Of a stretch of DNA of 64,000 nucleotides, positions 54,579-63,895 are shown in pieces. This DNA comes from an uncultured Spirochaetota bacterium (GTDB lineage: Bacteria; Spirochaetota; Brachyspiria; Brachyspirales; Brachyspiraceae). The stretch spans positions 62,001 to 126,000 of the forward strand of contig CALXQJ010000002.1 in assembly GCA_944390575.1 (NCBI GenBank), read 5' to 3'. The notes under the pieces are model-generated. The model saw only the letters and a list, made by a program, of their open reading frames with translations. It ran no database searches and had not been told where the DNA came from. Position 1 is the first letter of the stretch; each line of letters opens with the position of its first letter. Both the position numbers and the translations under genes were made by a program.

Positions 54579-56000
54579 TTAATTATTATAAATATCACTA
54601 TTATTGTTAAATATATTCTCAAATCTTGTTTGTTCTGCTATGAAGTTCAATGGTAGTCCATCAATTATAGCACCGTTTCTATGTTTTGCAAGTATAACTT
54701 CTACTTGATTAGTTTTAGAATCTATTACTTCTTCGTCTTTATCTTCTCTATTTGGTCTTTGTCTATGTAGAAACATTACAATATCTGCATCTTGCTCTAT
54801 AGATCCAGATTCTCTTAAGTCTGACAATCTTGGTTTATCTTGTCTTTGTTCTACTGCTCTTGATAACTGTGCTAATGCTATAACAGGTACATTAAGTTCT
54901 TTTGCTAATGCTTTTAATCCTCTTGAAATTTCTGCTATTTCTTGTTCTCTTGTACCATTTTTTCTAGCACCTGTAGTAGAGTGTATTAACTGCAAATAGT
55001 CTACAATAATAAGCTTTAAGTCTACAGGAGGTTTATCTTTATCTCTTACTTTGTTCATTTCTGCAAACTTATATTTCATTTGTCTTGCTTTACCACGTAT
55101 TTCCATTATTGTAAGCTGACTTGCATCATCTATAAGTAAATTAGACTGAGCTAAGCTATTAAATGTTTGTCCAAGTTTAGCCCATTCATTTTTTTCTAAG
55201 TCACCAGTTCTTATTCTTCCAAGGCTAATTCTTGCTTTACTTGCTATTAATCTTTCTACTAATTGCATTCTACTCATTTCTAATGAGAAAAAACCTATTC
55301 CAAAATTAATAGTTTCTGCATTTGTAAGTACATACTCTACTATATTTAGAGCAAATGAAGTTTTACCTACTGATGGACGTGCTGCTAATATTATTAGATC
55401 AGAAGGTTGAAAGCCATGTGTTACTTTATCAAGCCCTATAAATCCAGAAGGTACACCTGTTACAGTACCTTTATGTTTTTTTCTACTTTCTATAGTAGTT
55501 AGAGCTTCGTATAATAAATCTCTTATATGTATGAAGTCATTATCTAGTCTTCTTTGTGTTACTTCAAAAATCTTTTTTTCTGCTAAATCTACTATCTCTC
55601 TTGTTTCATTATCTTTAGCTTCAAATGCTGATTTTTGTATATCTTGCGATACTGTTATTAAATCTCTAAGTAGTGATTTTTCAGCTATAATTTCAGAATA
55701 ATATCTCGCATTTTGATGAAAAGGTGTTCCATCAATAATACGCATTAAGTATGCTTCATCATTTTGAAAAACTTTTTCAAATAATCCATTTTCTTTTAAG
55801 TATCTTAAAGCAGTTTCAGCATTTACCTCTATATTTCTACTATGCATTTCTAATATACTTTCATATAAAAGCTTGTTTCTTTCAGAGTAGAAATCATTTG
55901 ATGAAATTTTTGATATTGATATTGATATTGCTTGAGGATTTTGTAACATCGCACCCAATAGAGACTCTTCAGCCTCTATTGAGCTTGGAATATTATTCAT
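54579..56000 (-). CDS. dnaB: replicative DNA helicase
   Basis: 473-aa hexameric helicase. The N-terminal domain (IPSSIEAEESLLGAMLQNPQ) is followed by the RecA-like domain: LIILAARPSVGKTSFALNIV (Walker A), LIIVDYLQLIHS (Walker B), LAKELNVPVIALAQLSRAVE and SDLRESGSIEQDADIVMFLH. It follows rplI, the common rplI-dnaB pair. A small in-frame repeat (ISISISKISS, residues ~25-35) is a local coding repeat. Confidence 0.96.
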   Translation of the reverse strand: MNNIPSSIEAEESLLGAMLQNPQAISISISKISSNDFYSERNKLLYESILEMHSRNIEVNAETALRYLKENGLFEKVFQNDEAYLMRIIDGTPFHQNARYYSEIIAEKSLLRDLITVSQDIQKSAFEAKDNETREIVDLAEKKIFEVTQRRLDNDFIHIRDLLYEALTTIESRKKHKGTVTGVPSGFIGLDKVTHGFQPSDLIILAARPSVGKTSFALNIVEYVLTNAETINFGIGFFSLEMSRMQLVERLIASKARISLGRIRTGDLEKNEWAKLGQTFNSLAQSNLLIDDASQLTIMEIRGKARQMKYKFAEMNKVRDKDKPPVDLKLIIVDYLQLIHSTTGARKNGTREQEIAEISRGLKALAKELNVPVIALAQLSRAVEQRQDKPRLSDLRESGSIEQDADIVMFLHRQRPNREDKDEEVIDSKTNQVEVILAKHRNGAIIDGLPLNFIAEQTRFENIFNNNSDIYNN

Positions 56001-56031
56001 TTTTAAGTATACCTATAGATAGAATGTTATA

Positions 56032-56499
56032 TTATTGATTCTCTTCAGTATTATTGTTTATATTAACAACATTAACCTTGATTTTAGCATTAACACTATG
56101 ATAAAGTTTAATCTCAACTTCATAGTTTCCAAGTTCTTTAATATGCTTGTCCATATGTACATCACGCTTGCTAATTTCTATTTCTTTTTCTTTTAAAGCA
56201 TCTACTATAGACTGCTGACTTACAGAACCGTATAATTTTCCATTTTCAGCTACTTTTACAGGTATATCAATAGTAATATCTACTATTTTTCCTTTTAGAA
56301 TTTCAGCTTCTTGTATTCTCTTTTGTCTTTTCTTTTCAAGACTTTTTTGCATTTGCTCTAAAGTTTTTAGGTTCGCAGCATTTTTTACAACAGCTATATT
56401 ACGAGGTATAAGATAATTTCTAGCAAAACCATCTTTTACTTTACATATATCACCTTCATAACCTAATGAGATAAAATCTTTTTTTAAAATAACTTCCAT
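56032..56499 (-). CDS. rplI: 50S ribosomal protein L9
   Basis: 155 aa. The N-terminal signature is VILKKDFISLGYEGDICKVK followed by GFARNYLIPRNIAV. A central helix and C-terminal domain follow (KLYGSVSQQSIVDALKEKEI). GGAGTTT lies before the start. It is first of the rplI-dnaB-mlaE run. Confidence 0.95.
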   Translation of the reverse strand: MEVILKKDFISLGYEGDICKVKDGFARNYLIPRNIAVVKNAANLKTLEQMQKSLEKKRQKRIQEAEILKGKIVDITIDIPVKVAENGKLYGSVSQQSIVDALKEKEIEISKRDVHMDKHIKELGNYEVEIKLYHSVNAKIKVNVVNINNNTEENQ

Positions 56500-56661
56500 A
56501 TTAGATAAACTCCTTCATTTACTATTCACAAAAGACTTGAACATAATTTATAACATAAAACTTATATAATAGCAAGTAAAAAAATAGTAAGTAAAAAATA
56601 TAAATACTTCAATTTATATTTTTTTTATTTATATTCTATGATTATTATCTATCATTATCTA

Positions 56662-56690
56662 TTGCAAATTAATTAGTTATATAATATAAT
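56662..56690 (+). promoter_or_regulatory. promoter of rpmE
   Basis: TTGCAA (56662-56667), 17-base spacer, TATAAT (56685-56690), 50 bases before the rpmE start. Confidence 0.6.
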
Positions 56691-56739
56691 CTTTTTTGAA
56701 TTGTTGAATTAAATTAATTTATCCTTTTGGAGTTATAAA

Positions 56740-56943
56740 ATGAAAAAGAATCTGCATCCTGAGTATTATGAAACAGATGTAAATTGTGCTTGTGGAGCTA
56801 AGTTTAAAATTCACTCAGTACAAAAATCATTACACGTAGATATTTGTCACAATTGTCACCCTTTCTACACTGGAAAACAAAAGATTTTAGACACTGCTGG
56901 TAGAGTAGATAAGTTTAATAAACGTTATGGATTAAAGAAATAA
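56740..56943 (+). CDS. rpmE: 50S ribosomal protein L31, zinc-binding type
   Basis: 67 aa. [20 protein letters not shown] opens the L31 family. Cysteines in VNCACG and [14 protein letters not shown] form the C+ zinc site, so this is the zinc-containing form that is usually repressed or replaced under zinc limitation. TTGGAG precedes the ATG. It is monocistronic with its own terminator. Confidence 0.96.
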   Translation: MKKNLHPEYYETDVNCACGAKFKIHSVQKSLHVDICHNCHPFYTGKQKILDTAGRVDKFNKRYGLKK

Positions 56944-56970
56944 TATTTATTATTAAGAGTTTTTACTTTA

Positions 56971-57014
56971 ATAAAGTCTATATATTTGAAATATAGACTT
57001 TATTTTTTTTATTT
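56971..57014 (+). terminator. intrinsic terminator of rpmE
   Basis: AAAGTCTATAT and ATATAGACTTT form a perfect 11-bp stem with a 7-base loop, followed by TATTTTTTTT. It lies between rpmE and the convergent OppA gene. Confidence 0.85.
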
Positions 57015-57019
57015 ATATT

Positions 57020-58630
57020 TTATTCTAAATAAGCATTTCTAAAATCATAAATACCAAATATATCGTATTTTACGCCTTTTAACTTTGTATTTTGCATAAT
57101 AGTTGATTTATCATAATATAAAGGAATAATAGCCATATCCTCTTCTATTAATATTCTTTCAGCATCAAAGCTTGCTTTTTCTCTTATATTTTTATTTGCA
57201 TTTGTTATAGCAATATCTACTAAGTAATCGTATATTTCATTGGTATATCCACCAACGTTACCTAGTCCATTAATTTGAAATAGTCTTAAGTATCCTGTAG
57301 CTTGATTGTATGCTACACTTGTAGAAGCTGTAATCATTTGAAAGTTTCCGCTTTTGATAGACTGTGAATATGTTGCACTTTCTTCATATCTTATTTTTAA
57401 ATCTACTCCAAGCATAGTTTTATACATATTTTGAATAGCTTCAGCTACAAATGTATGAGTTGGGTTTGTAGTTGTTATTAATTCTATTATAGGGAAGTCT
57501 TTTATATTATTAAAACCTGCTTTTATTAATAATTCTTTAGCTAATGCAATATTTTTATTATAGTCTCTTTTATCAAGAGAAAAATATTGACTTGCATTTT
57601 TTCTAAAATCAATATCTCCATTTTTTACATTAATAGGTACAAATCCATTAGCTGGAACTCTACCACCTCTAAGTACATTATCAGTAATATAGTTTCTATC
57701 AATTGCAAGAGATAATGCTTTTCTAACTAATTTATTATTAAATGGGTATTTGTTTAAGTTTATTAGGTAGTATGATACTGCTGTAGTATCTACTTCTTTA
57801 GCTATATTTTTTTCTATAAGGTTTTGTTTATCATTTTCTGGTACATCTGGATAGAATAATATATTGTCTGTATATATAGCAGCAACAGCAGTATTAACAT
57901 CTTCCAAAAACTCAAATGTAATGCTATTAGCCTTGACATTGTTTTTATCCCAATAATATGGATTTTTTATCATTACTATTCTAAAGTTTTCATCATACTC
58001 TTTAATTATATAAGGACCATTTCCAACTAAATGCTTTTTCCACCAATCATCCCCATATTCTTCTATAATATCTTCTCTAACAGGTGAAGCTATATCACTA
58101 CTCATAGCCTCTTCAAAATATGGTAAAGGTACTTCTAATTCTATTTGTAGAGTATATTCATCTAATGCCTTTATACCAAGACTGTCTAAGTCTAATTCTC
58201 CTTTCATAATTTTCTTTGCATTTTTTATAACATCAAACCCTAAAGAAAATGGAGATGCTATTTTTGGATCTATTATCCTTTTTATTGCATATACAAAGTC
58301 ATAAGCAGTAACTTCCTTACCATCAGACCATTTTGCATTATCTCTTAACTTAAAAGTATATAAAGTATTATTATTAGTGCTACTCCACTCATAAGCCAAT
58401 GCTGGTATAATATTTCCTTTTTCATCTCTTTGAGTTAAAGTTTCAAAGGTGTGAGTTAAGTATGTAGCTGTTGGTATTCCTTTTGCAAATGCAGGATCTA
58501 AATTAGATGGTGCACCACCTACTGATACTATTAAACTATCTATTTTTTTATTATTACTATTTTTAGAACAAGATATTATACTAATACATTCTATTATTAA
58601 TATAAGAGTTATTATAATTCTTTTTATCAT
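57020..58630 (-). CDS. family 5 ABC solute-binding lipoprotein (OppA-like)
   Basis: 536 aa. Lipobox IISC is followed by the SBP_bac_5 fold: SVGGAPSNLDPAFAKGIPTA, YTFKLRDNAKWSDGKEVTAY and VRKALSLAIDRNYITDNVLR. It is a paralogue of the riboswitch-controlled gene at 31.1 kb. No permease genes are nearby, and no riboswitch is seen upstream. It starts 15 bases after the UbiB-like gene, so they may share a transcript. Confidence 0.92.
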   Translation of the reverse strand: MIKRIIITLILIIECISIISCSKNSNNKKIDSLIVSVGGAPSNLDPAFAKGIPTATYLTHTFETLTQRDEKGNIIPALAYEWSSTNNNTLYTFKLRDNAKWSDGKEVTAYDFVYAIKRIIDPKIASPFSLGFDVIKNAKKIMKGELDLDSLGIKALDEYTLQIELEVPLPYFEEAMSSDIASPVREDIIEEYGDDWWKKHLVGNGPYIIKEYDENFRIVMIKNPYYWDKNNVKANSITFEFLEDVNTAVAAIYTDNILFYPDVPENDKQNLIEKNIAKEVDTTAVSYYLINLNKYPFNNKLVRKALSLAIDRNYITDNVLRGGRVPANGFVPINVKNGDIDFRKNASQYFSLDKRDYNKNIALAKELLIKAGFNNIKDFPIIELITTTNPTHTFVAEAIQNMYKTMLGVDLKIRYEESATYSQSIKSGNFQMITASTSVAYNQATGYLRLFQINGLGNVGGYTNEIYDYLVDIAITNANKNIREKASFDAERILIEEDMAIIPLYYDKSTIMQNTKLKGVKYDIFGIYDFRNAYLE

Positions 58631-58645
58631 ACTTTTTTATTATAC

Positions 58646-60316
58646 CTATTTTTTATATTTCTTTATAATTCTACTTATTATCATAATAAAGCCCATAATT
58701 CCAGATATTAAAAAACCTGTTATACCTATTAAAGAAAAATTATGATATAGTGGAGGGATTTTTGTTGTTGTAATTAAGGAGCTTGCGAGTATTAAAGAAG
58801 CTAATACTATAGAATAGCTTAATCTATTACCAAGATCATCTAATATTTTTGAGATATCATCTAATTTTTTATGTTCTAATTGTACTTTAAAATTTCCATT
58901 TTTTATCATAGAAACAATGTCTGCAATATCTGACGGCATTGTTTTTATTATCTTTGAATAATTAGATATTATAGTCTTAGATCTTTTTATTATATTCTCT
59001 ATTTTCATTTGATCTTTTAAATATTTTAAAGCAAAGACTTTTATATGCTCCATTAACTTTATTTTTTTATCTAAGTTTAATGCAACGCCTTCAAGTACAA
59101 TTAAAGACTTAATTAAAAGCATAATGTTGCTTGAGAAACTAAGCTTAAACTCTCTTATTATATAAATAAGTTCATTTAAAGCTTCTGTAATATCTATACT
59201 TTCTAATGGTATATCATTATATTTATTTACAAATATAAATATAGCTAAGTTAAAATCTTCTATATTTTCTATTTCTTTTGAATCACATAATTCTAATATA
59301 TTTTCAGCTAAAGCTAAATGATTACCTTCACTTAAATTCATTATTAATGATGTAAATGATTCTTTAGAGCTTGGTGATATAAATCCTATCATTCCAAAAT
59401 CCAAAAAGCATAAAACATTATTTTCTAATGCCATTAAATTTCCAGGATGTGGATCTGCATGAAAAAATCCAAGCATAAAAATCTGTTCTAATACAGCATC
59501 TATACCTATAGATACTAATTTACTTCTATTTAAAGTAGAATCATTTTTAGATATATCAGATATTTTTTTTCCTTCTATATACTCTAATGTTAGAATATTT
59601 TTTGTACTATATTCCTCATATACTTTAGGTATTTTAATATTCTTATTTTTTTGAAAATAATTATAAAATTTTAGAGTATTATTTTTTTCATAATTTAGAT
59701 CTAATTCTTGTAATAATTGAGTTTTAAATGCCTTTATTAGCTTTTTGGGTTGTAAAAATGCAAAGTCATTATTATATTTTTCTATTATATTTGCAAGCCA
59801 CTCTATAATATCTAAGTCCATTAATATATTTTCTTCTAAATTTGGTCTTTTTACCTTAACGGCTACTTTCTCTCCAGTATGTAATGTGGCAAGATGAACT
59901 TGTGATATAGATGCACTTGCTAAATGTTTTCTACTAAAATCTTTAAATGCTATATTTATACTTTTATCTAATTCTTTTTCTATTATACTAATGGCTATAT
60001 TTTCATTAAAAGGTTTAACATGATCTTGAAGCTTACTAAGCTCGGTTGTAATATCATTAGGTAGTATATCTGTTCTATTTGAGAGTATTTGTCCTAATTT
60101 TACAAAAGTAACGCCAAGTTCTTCTAATGCCATTCTCACTCTTTGAGCTCTTGTATATTGGCTTAGATCTATTCCTTTATATCTAAAATTAAATTTATTA
60201 ATAGGAGTTTTTATTAATTTTAATATAGGAGTAGCAGATACTATATCTTTAAATCCATAGGCTATAATTATAGATATAATTTCTCTTGTTCTGTTTATCG
60301 ATTGTATATTAGTCAT
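58646..60316 (-). CDS. UbiB/ABC1 (AarF) family atypical kinase
   Basis: 556 aa. Family signature motifs: LGVTFVKLGQILSNRTDILP (the KxGQ motif), VAVKVKRPNLEE, FHADPHPGNLMALENN and VLCFLDFGMIGFI. Two C-terminal membrane segments (LASLILASSLITTT, LIGITGFLISGIMGFIMII) anchor it. UbiB/COQ8 proteins support quinone or lipid-intermediate homeostasis by ATP hydrolysis; no ubiquinone pathway is visible here. It is immediately downstream of a phasin-like gene. Confidence 0.92.
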   Translation of the reverse strand: MTNIQSINRTREIISIIIAYGFKDIVSATPILKLIKTPINKFNFRYKGIDLSQYTRAQRVRMALEELGVTFVKLGQILSNRTDILPNDITTELSKLQDHVKPFNENIAISIIEKELDKSINIAFKDFSRKHLASASISQVHLATLHTGEKVAVKVKRPNLEENILMDLDIIEWLANIIEKYNNDFAFLQPKKLIKAFKTQLLQELDLNYEKNNTLKFYNYFQKNKNIKIPKVYEEYSTKNILTLEYIEGKKISDISKNDSTLNRSKLVSIGIDAVLEQIFMLGFFHADPHPGNLMALENNVLCFLDFGMIGFISPSSKESFTSLIMNLSEGNHLALAENILELCDSKEIENIEDFNLAIFIFVNKYNDIPLESIDITEALNELIYIIREFKLSFSSNIMLLIKSLIVLEGVALNLDKKIKLMEHIKVFALKYLKDQMKIENIIKRSKTIISNYSKIIKTMPSDIADIVSMIKNGNFKVQLEHKKLDDISKILDDLGNRLSYSIVLASLILASSLITTTKIPPLYHNFSLIGITGFLISGIMGFIMIISRIIKKYKK

Positions 60317-60343
60317 AAATACTCTTCAAATATAAAACTTTTA

Positions 60344-60655
60344 TTATTGTTGTTGTTTATTTATAGATGCTTTTAATTCATCTAATTCTTTTTTGAGACT
60401 ATCATATTCTTCTTTTTTTACGAAACCAACTTTGTCTATAATTTGTTTTACTCTTTCATCTACATATTTTGTAATTTCATCTTTAGTTTCATTAGCTTTT
60501 TCTACTACTTCTTTAACAAATTTTTCTCCCTCTTCTTTATTTAGGTTTTTATCTTTTATAAACTCTTTAGCCATTTCTTCTACTTTTTCTTTTCCCTTTA
60601 TCATAGCACCAATTCCAGCATATAATCCAGATTTAATATTTTCTTTAATATCCAT
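60344..60655 (-). CDS. phasin-like coiled-coil protein
   Basis: 103 aa. It starts MDIKENIKSGLYAGIGAMIK and continues with charged helices (KEKVEEMAKEFIKDKNLNKE, GEKFVKEVVEKANETKDEIT) and a C-terminal heptad-like coil (YDSLKKELDELKASI). This is the PhaF/phasin-superfamily pattern. Such proteins often neighbour UbiB-family genes, as here (28 bases). No PHA synthesis genes are seen, so PHA granules are not implied. AAGGAG lies upstream. Confidence 0.82.
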   Translation of the reverse strand: MDIKENIKSGLYAGIGAMIKGKEKVEEMAKEFIKDKNLNKEEGEKFVKEVVEKANETKDEITKYVDERVKQIIDKVGFVKKEEYDSLKKELDELKASINKQQQ

Positions 60656-60745
60656 AATTTTACTCCTTAAATATTATGATAATTATGTTATAATTAAATA
60701 ATAAAAAGTCAATGAATTATAATTAAAAAGTTATGGGGTTTTATT

Positions 60746-61207
60746 ATGTTTAGAGAATTTAGGAATTTTATTATACGTGGTAATATTATAGATATGCTTG
60801 TAGGAATTATTATAGGTAGTGCTTTTACAAGTATAGTAAATTCTTTAGTTTCAGACATTATACTTCCTATTATTGGAGTATTATTAACAGATGTTGATTT
60901 TTCTGACTTATTTATTGTATTAAAAAAAGGTGTTACTGATAATGCTAATTATACTACAGTAGAGATGGCAAAAAATGATGGTGCTATTGTTGTTAGTATA
61001 GGTTTATTTCTTAATAGTATTATTAGCTTTTTTATTACTTCTGTTTCTGTATTTATCTTATTAAAAACAGTATCTAAGTTAAAAGATAGATTTATTAAAG
61101 ATAAAAAAGAAGAAGAGCAAAAAGATATTAAAGTATGCCCTTATTGTTTTACTAATATTAATATTAATGCTATAAAGTGTCCTAATTGTACTTCCTCTCT
61201 AAATTAG
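60746..61207 (+). CDS. mscL: large-conductance mechanosensitive channel MscL with zinc-ribbon tail
   Basis: 153 aa. N-terminal FREFRNFIIRGNIIDMLVGI (amphipathic helix and TM1) and SLVSDIILPIIGVLL are MscL signatures; TM2 is about 87-110. The usual C-terminal helix is followed by two Cys pairs, VCPYCFTN and KCPNCTSSLN, a zinc-ribbon-like knuckle. The channel opens under hypo-osmotic shock. The start has ATGGGG 8 bases upstream. It is divergent from the phasin gene. Confidence 0.94.
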   Translation: MFREFRNFIIRGNIIDMLVGIIIGSAFTSIVNSLVSDIILPIIGVLLTDVDFSDLFIVLKKGVTDNANYTTVEMAKNDGAIVVSIGLFLNSIISFFITSVSVFILLKTVSKLKDRFIKDKKEEEQKDIKVCPYCFTNININAIKCPNCTSSLN

Positions 61208-61254
61208 AATAATATTTTTTTATTAATATTTACTTATTAAATATTTTATAAAAC

Positions 61255-61282
61255 TTGAAATTCTTTATATATAGTATATACT
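61255..61282 (+). promoter_or_regulatory. promoter of rnfEAB
   Basis: TTGAAA (61255-61260), 16-base spacer, TATACT (61277-61282), 42 bases before rnfE. Confidence 0.55.
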
Positions 61283-61324
61283 TAAAATACTTTGGTTTAA
61301 ATTACAATTCTAAGGCAGTATATT

Positions 61325-61978
61325 ATGAAAAATTCAGAAGCATTTTTATCAGGTATTTGGAAAAATAATCCAACATTTGTTCAAGTATTAGGATTATGTC
61401 CTAGTTTAGCTGTTACAAGCAATGTAATGAACTCACTTGGTATGTCTGTAGCTACTATATTTGTACTTGTTTGTTCATCTACCTTGATTTCTATTATAAA
61501 AAAAGTATATGCTCGTGAAGTTAGGATTATGGGTTATATTGTTGTTATAGCTGCTTTTGTAACATTAACTGATATAGTTATGAAAGCTAAGTTTTATACA
61601 TTATCATTGGCATTAGGTCCTTATATTCCTCTTATAGTTGTAAACTGTATTATTTTAGGTAGAGCAGAGGGTTTTGCTAGTAAAAATGGTGTAGTTGCAA
61701 GTATTTGTGATGCACTTGGTAATGGTCTTGGTTTTCTTATTTCTTTAGTATTACTTGGTTCTATTCGTGAGATTTTAGGTAATGGTTCTTGGCTTGGTTT
61801 TGATATTACTGGATTTTTTAGAAATATTGTAGAGTCTAGTATGCCTTTTGCATTAAATGTATATAATGAAATAACTACTCCTTGGATAGTAATGATTTTA
61901 GCTCCGGGTGCTTTCTTTACACTTGGCGTTTTAATTGCTATTAAGAGAGCTTTAGATAATAAAAAAGGAGTTAATTAA
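61325..61978 (+). CDS. rnfE: Rnf electron transport complex subunit E
   Basis: 217 aa, six membrane segments. SGIWKNNPTFVQVLGLCPSL and AVTSNVMNSLGMSVATIFVL are RnfE/NqrD signatures, as is IPLIVVNCIILGRAEGFASK. The Rnf complex couples ferredoxin:NAD+ oxidoreduction to ion pumping. The last base of its stop is the first base of the rnfA start, so translation is coupled. Confidence 0.95.
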   Translation: MKNSEAFLSGIWKNNPTFVQVLGLCPSLAVTSNVMNSLGMSVATIFVLVCSSTLISIIKKVYAREVRIMGYIVVIAAFVTLTDIVMKAKFYTLSLALGPYIPLIVVNCIILGRAEGFASKNGVVASICDALGNGLGFLISLVLLGSIREILGNGSWLGFDITGFFRNIVESSMPFALNVYNEITTPWIVMILAPGAFFTLGVLIAIKRALDNKKGVN

Positions 61979-62559
61979 TGACTAATCTTGTTCTTCTTTT
62001 CATTGCTACTATTTTAGTAAATAATTTTGTACTTACTAAGTTTTTGGGTATTTGTCCTTTCTTAGGAGTTTCTAATAAGTTAGATTCTGCAGTTAGTATG
62101 GGTATAGCTGTAACTTTTGTTCTTGTTCTTACTGCTGCTATTAGTTGGATGATTCAGTATTATATTTTAGTTCCTTTTAAGATAGAGTATTTACAAACTA
62201 TACTATTTATTATTGTTATTGCTTCTTTAGTACAGTTTGTAGAGATGGTAGTTCGTAAAACAAGTGAAAGTTTATACTTAGCTTTGGGTATTTACTTACC
62301 ACTTATTACTACTAATTGTTGTGTACTTGGACTTGCTATTTTTGGTATATTATATAAATATAATTTTATACAAAATATAGTTTTTGCATTAGGTGCAGGT
62401 GTAGGTTTTACATTAGCTCTTGTTATTATGGCTTCTATTAGAGAGCGTTTATCTACAGCAGATATTCCAGAAGCATTTAAAGGACCTGCTATGCCATTTA
62501 TTACAGCTGGTATATTGGCATTAATTTTCTATGGTTTCTCTGGGCTTATCAAGATTTGA
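61978..62559 (+). CDS. rnfA: Rnf electron transport complex subunit A
   Basis: 193 aa, six membrane segments. NNFVLTKFLGICPFLGVSNK and LYLALGIYLPLITTNCCVLG are conserved RnfA/NqrE motifs; the Cys residues in the half-helices hold the intramembrane Fe-S cluster with RnfE. The ATG overlaps the rnfE stop by one base. Confidence 0.95.
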   Translation: MTNLVLLFIATILVNNFVLTKFLGICPFLGVSNKLDSAVSMGIAVTFVLVLTAAISWMIQYYILVPFKIEYLQTILFIIVIASLVQFVEMVVRKTSESLYLALGIYLPLITTNCCVLGLAIFGILYKYNFIQNIVFALGAGVGFTLALVIMASIRERLSTADIPEAFKGPAMPFITAGILALIFYGFSGLIKI

Positions 62560-62589
62560 TAATTATATTTATATAGGAGGTTTTTGATT

Positions 62590-63402
62590 ATGTCTATTCT
62601 TATAGCTTCTGTATCTTCTGGCTTAATAGCTTTGATACTTGCTTTATTGCTTATATATTCTTCTAAGATATTTAGAGTAGATACTGATGAGAGGGTAACA
62701 GAACTTACTGATATGTTGCCTGGTGCTAATTGTGGTGGTTGTGGTTTTCCTGGTTGTGCACAATTTGCTAAGGCTTTGGTTGATGATAAGGCTCCTGTTG
62801 ATGGTTGTACGGTTGGAGGTGCTGCTACTACTGAGATAGTTGCTAATTATTTGGGTAAAGTTGCTCCAGCCCCTAAAGAGAAGACAAGAGCTTATATATT
62901 TTGTCATGGTCATGCTGGTATTGTAAAATCTAATAAAACATATACTGGTGCTCAAACTTGTGTTTCTGCTGTACAGGCTGGTGGAAATAGGGATTGTTCT
63001 TATGGGTGTGTTGGTTTTTATGATTGTATGAGAGCTTGTCCTTTTGATGCTATTATAGAAAGTGATACTGGGGTACCTATTATTGTAGAAGAAAAATGTA
63101 CTTCTTGTAATGCTTGTGTTATTGCTTGTCCTCAGAAATTAATAGAAATACATCCTGTGTCTCAGAAGTTTCATGTTTATTGTAAGTCTTTAGATAAAGG
63201 ACCTGTTGCTAAGAAGGCTTGTGATAGAGCTTGTATTGGTTGTAGTCTTTGTGTTAAGGGTACTGCTGAGGGTGGTATGTATATGAAAGATAATTTAGCT
63301 GTTGTTAATTATAATGATTATAAACTTACTGAAGAGAGTATTGCTAAGTGTCCTACTAAAGCTATTACTGATGAGAGAGTGAATTCTGTTATTAATGTTT
63401 AA
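62590..63402 (+). CDS. rnfB: Rnf electron transport complex subunit B
   Basis: 270 aa from ATG 62590, preceded by GGAGG; the in-frame TTG at 62584 is less likely. The N-terminal anchor is followed by a 4Fe-4S domain (MLPGANCGGCGFPGCAQFAK) and ferredoxin-type motifs (CVGFYDCMRACPFDAI, KCTSCNACVIACPQKLI, RACIGCSLCVKG). It receives electrons from ferredoxin. rnfC, rnfD and rnfG are not in the window. It ends at a strong terminator. Confidence 0.95.
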   Translation: MSILIASVSSGLIALILALLLIYSSKIFRVDTDERVTELTDMLPGANCGGCGFPGCAQFAKALVDDKAPVDGCTVGGAATTEIVANYLGKVAPAPKEKTRAYIFCHGHAGIVKSNKTYTGAQTCVSAVQAGGNRDCSYGCVGFYDCMRACPFDAIIESDTGVPIIVEEKCTSCNACVIACPQKLIEIHPVSQKFHVYCKSLDKGPVAKKACDRACIGCSLCVKGTAEGGMYMKDNLAVVNYNDYKLTEESIAKCPTKAITDERVNSVINV

Positions 63403-63426
63403 GTTTATTTTTATATTATAAATAAT

Positions 63427-63472
63427 AATGTACTTCTTAGAATATATTTTCTTAAAGAAGTACATTTTTTTA
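63427..63472 (+). terminator. intrinsic terminator of rnfEAB
   Basis: AATGTACTTCTT and AAGAAGTACATT form a perfect 12-bp stem, followed by TTTTTT. It lies between rnfB and the convergent small gene. Confidence 0.85.
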
Positions 63473-63895
63473 TTAATTATTATCTATATATATTAAACTT
63501 AGTATACATATATATGCTATATCTAATAATTCTTTAGTTATAATTTTTGTATTTTCAAGATTATTTTTTAGTGATATAACTTTTAGATTTAGTTGTTTTT
63601 TGATATTTTCTATATTACCTAAGTCTATGTATTTATTATAATCTTTTATCAGATTAGATCTTATTTGTGTAATAAGCTGTCTTACTTTTATATAGTTGCA
63701 AAGAACCATTAAATGTTTCATTGATTTATATAGAATATATTTTATATTATCTTCTATATTGTTTGGAATATCATTTATTATATCTGTAAAAGTCTTTACT
63801 TTTATATTATTTTTTATTAAATGTACTTCCATTGCATTTATAGAATTATATATAAGAAATAGTTGTTTGCATTTAAGTTCTATTTTTCTCTTCAT
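63473..63895 (-). CDS. hypothetical helical protein
   Basis: 140 aa, no signal peptide, entirely helix-favouring and rich in Ile, Asn and Lys (CKQLFLIYNSINAMEVHLIK; LVLCNYIKVRQLITQIRSNL-like MVLCNYIKVRQLITQIRSNL). It may be a small four-helix bundle. No family is recognised. TAGGAAT lies about 10 bases before the ATG. To its right, 63896-64000 is AT-rich leader sequence with nothing else recognisable. Confidence 0.65.
   Translation of the reverse strand: MKRKIELKCKQLFLIYNSINAMEVHLIKNNIKVKTFTDIINDIPNNIEDNIKYILYKSMKHLMVLCNYIKVRQLITQIRSNLIKDYNKYIDLGNIENIKKQLNLKVISLKNNLENTKIITKELLDIAYICILSLIYIDNN

Noticed and set aside
55905-55935. Short GATATT tandem repeat as a second contingency tract
   Set aside because: Only about four 6-bp units inside dnaB; a multiple of three that cannot shift frame, and it encodes Ile-Ser in a variable segment.
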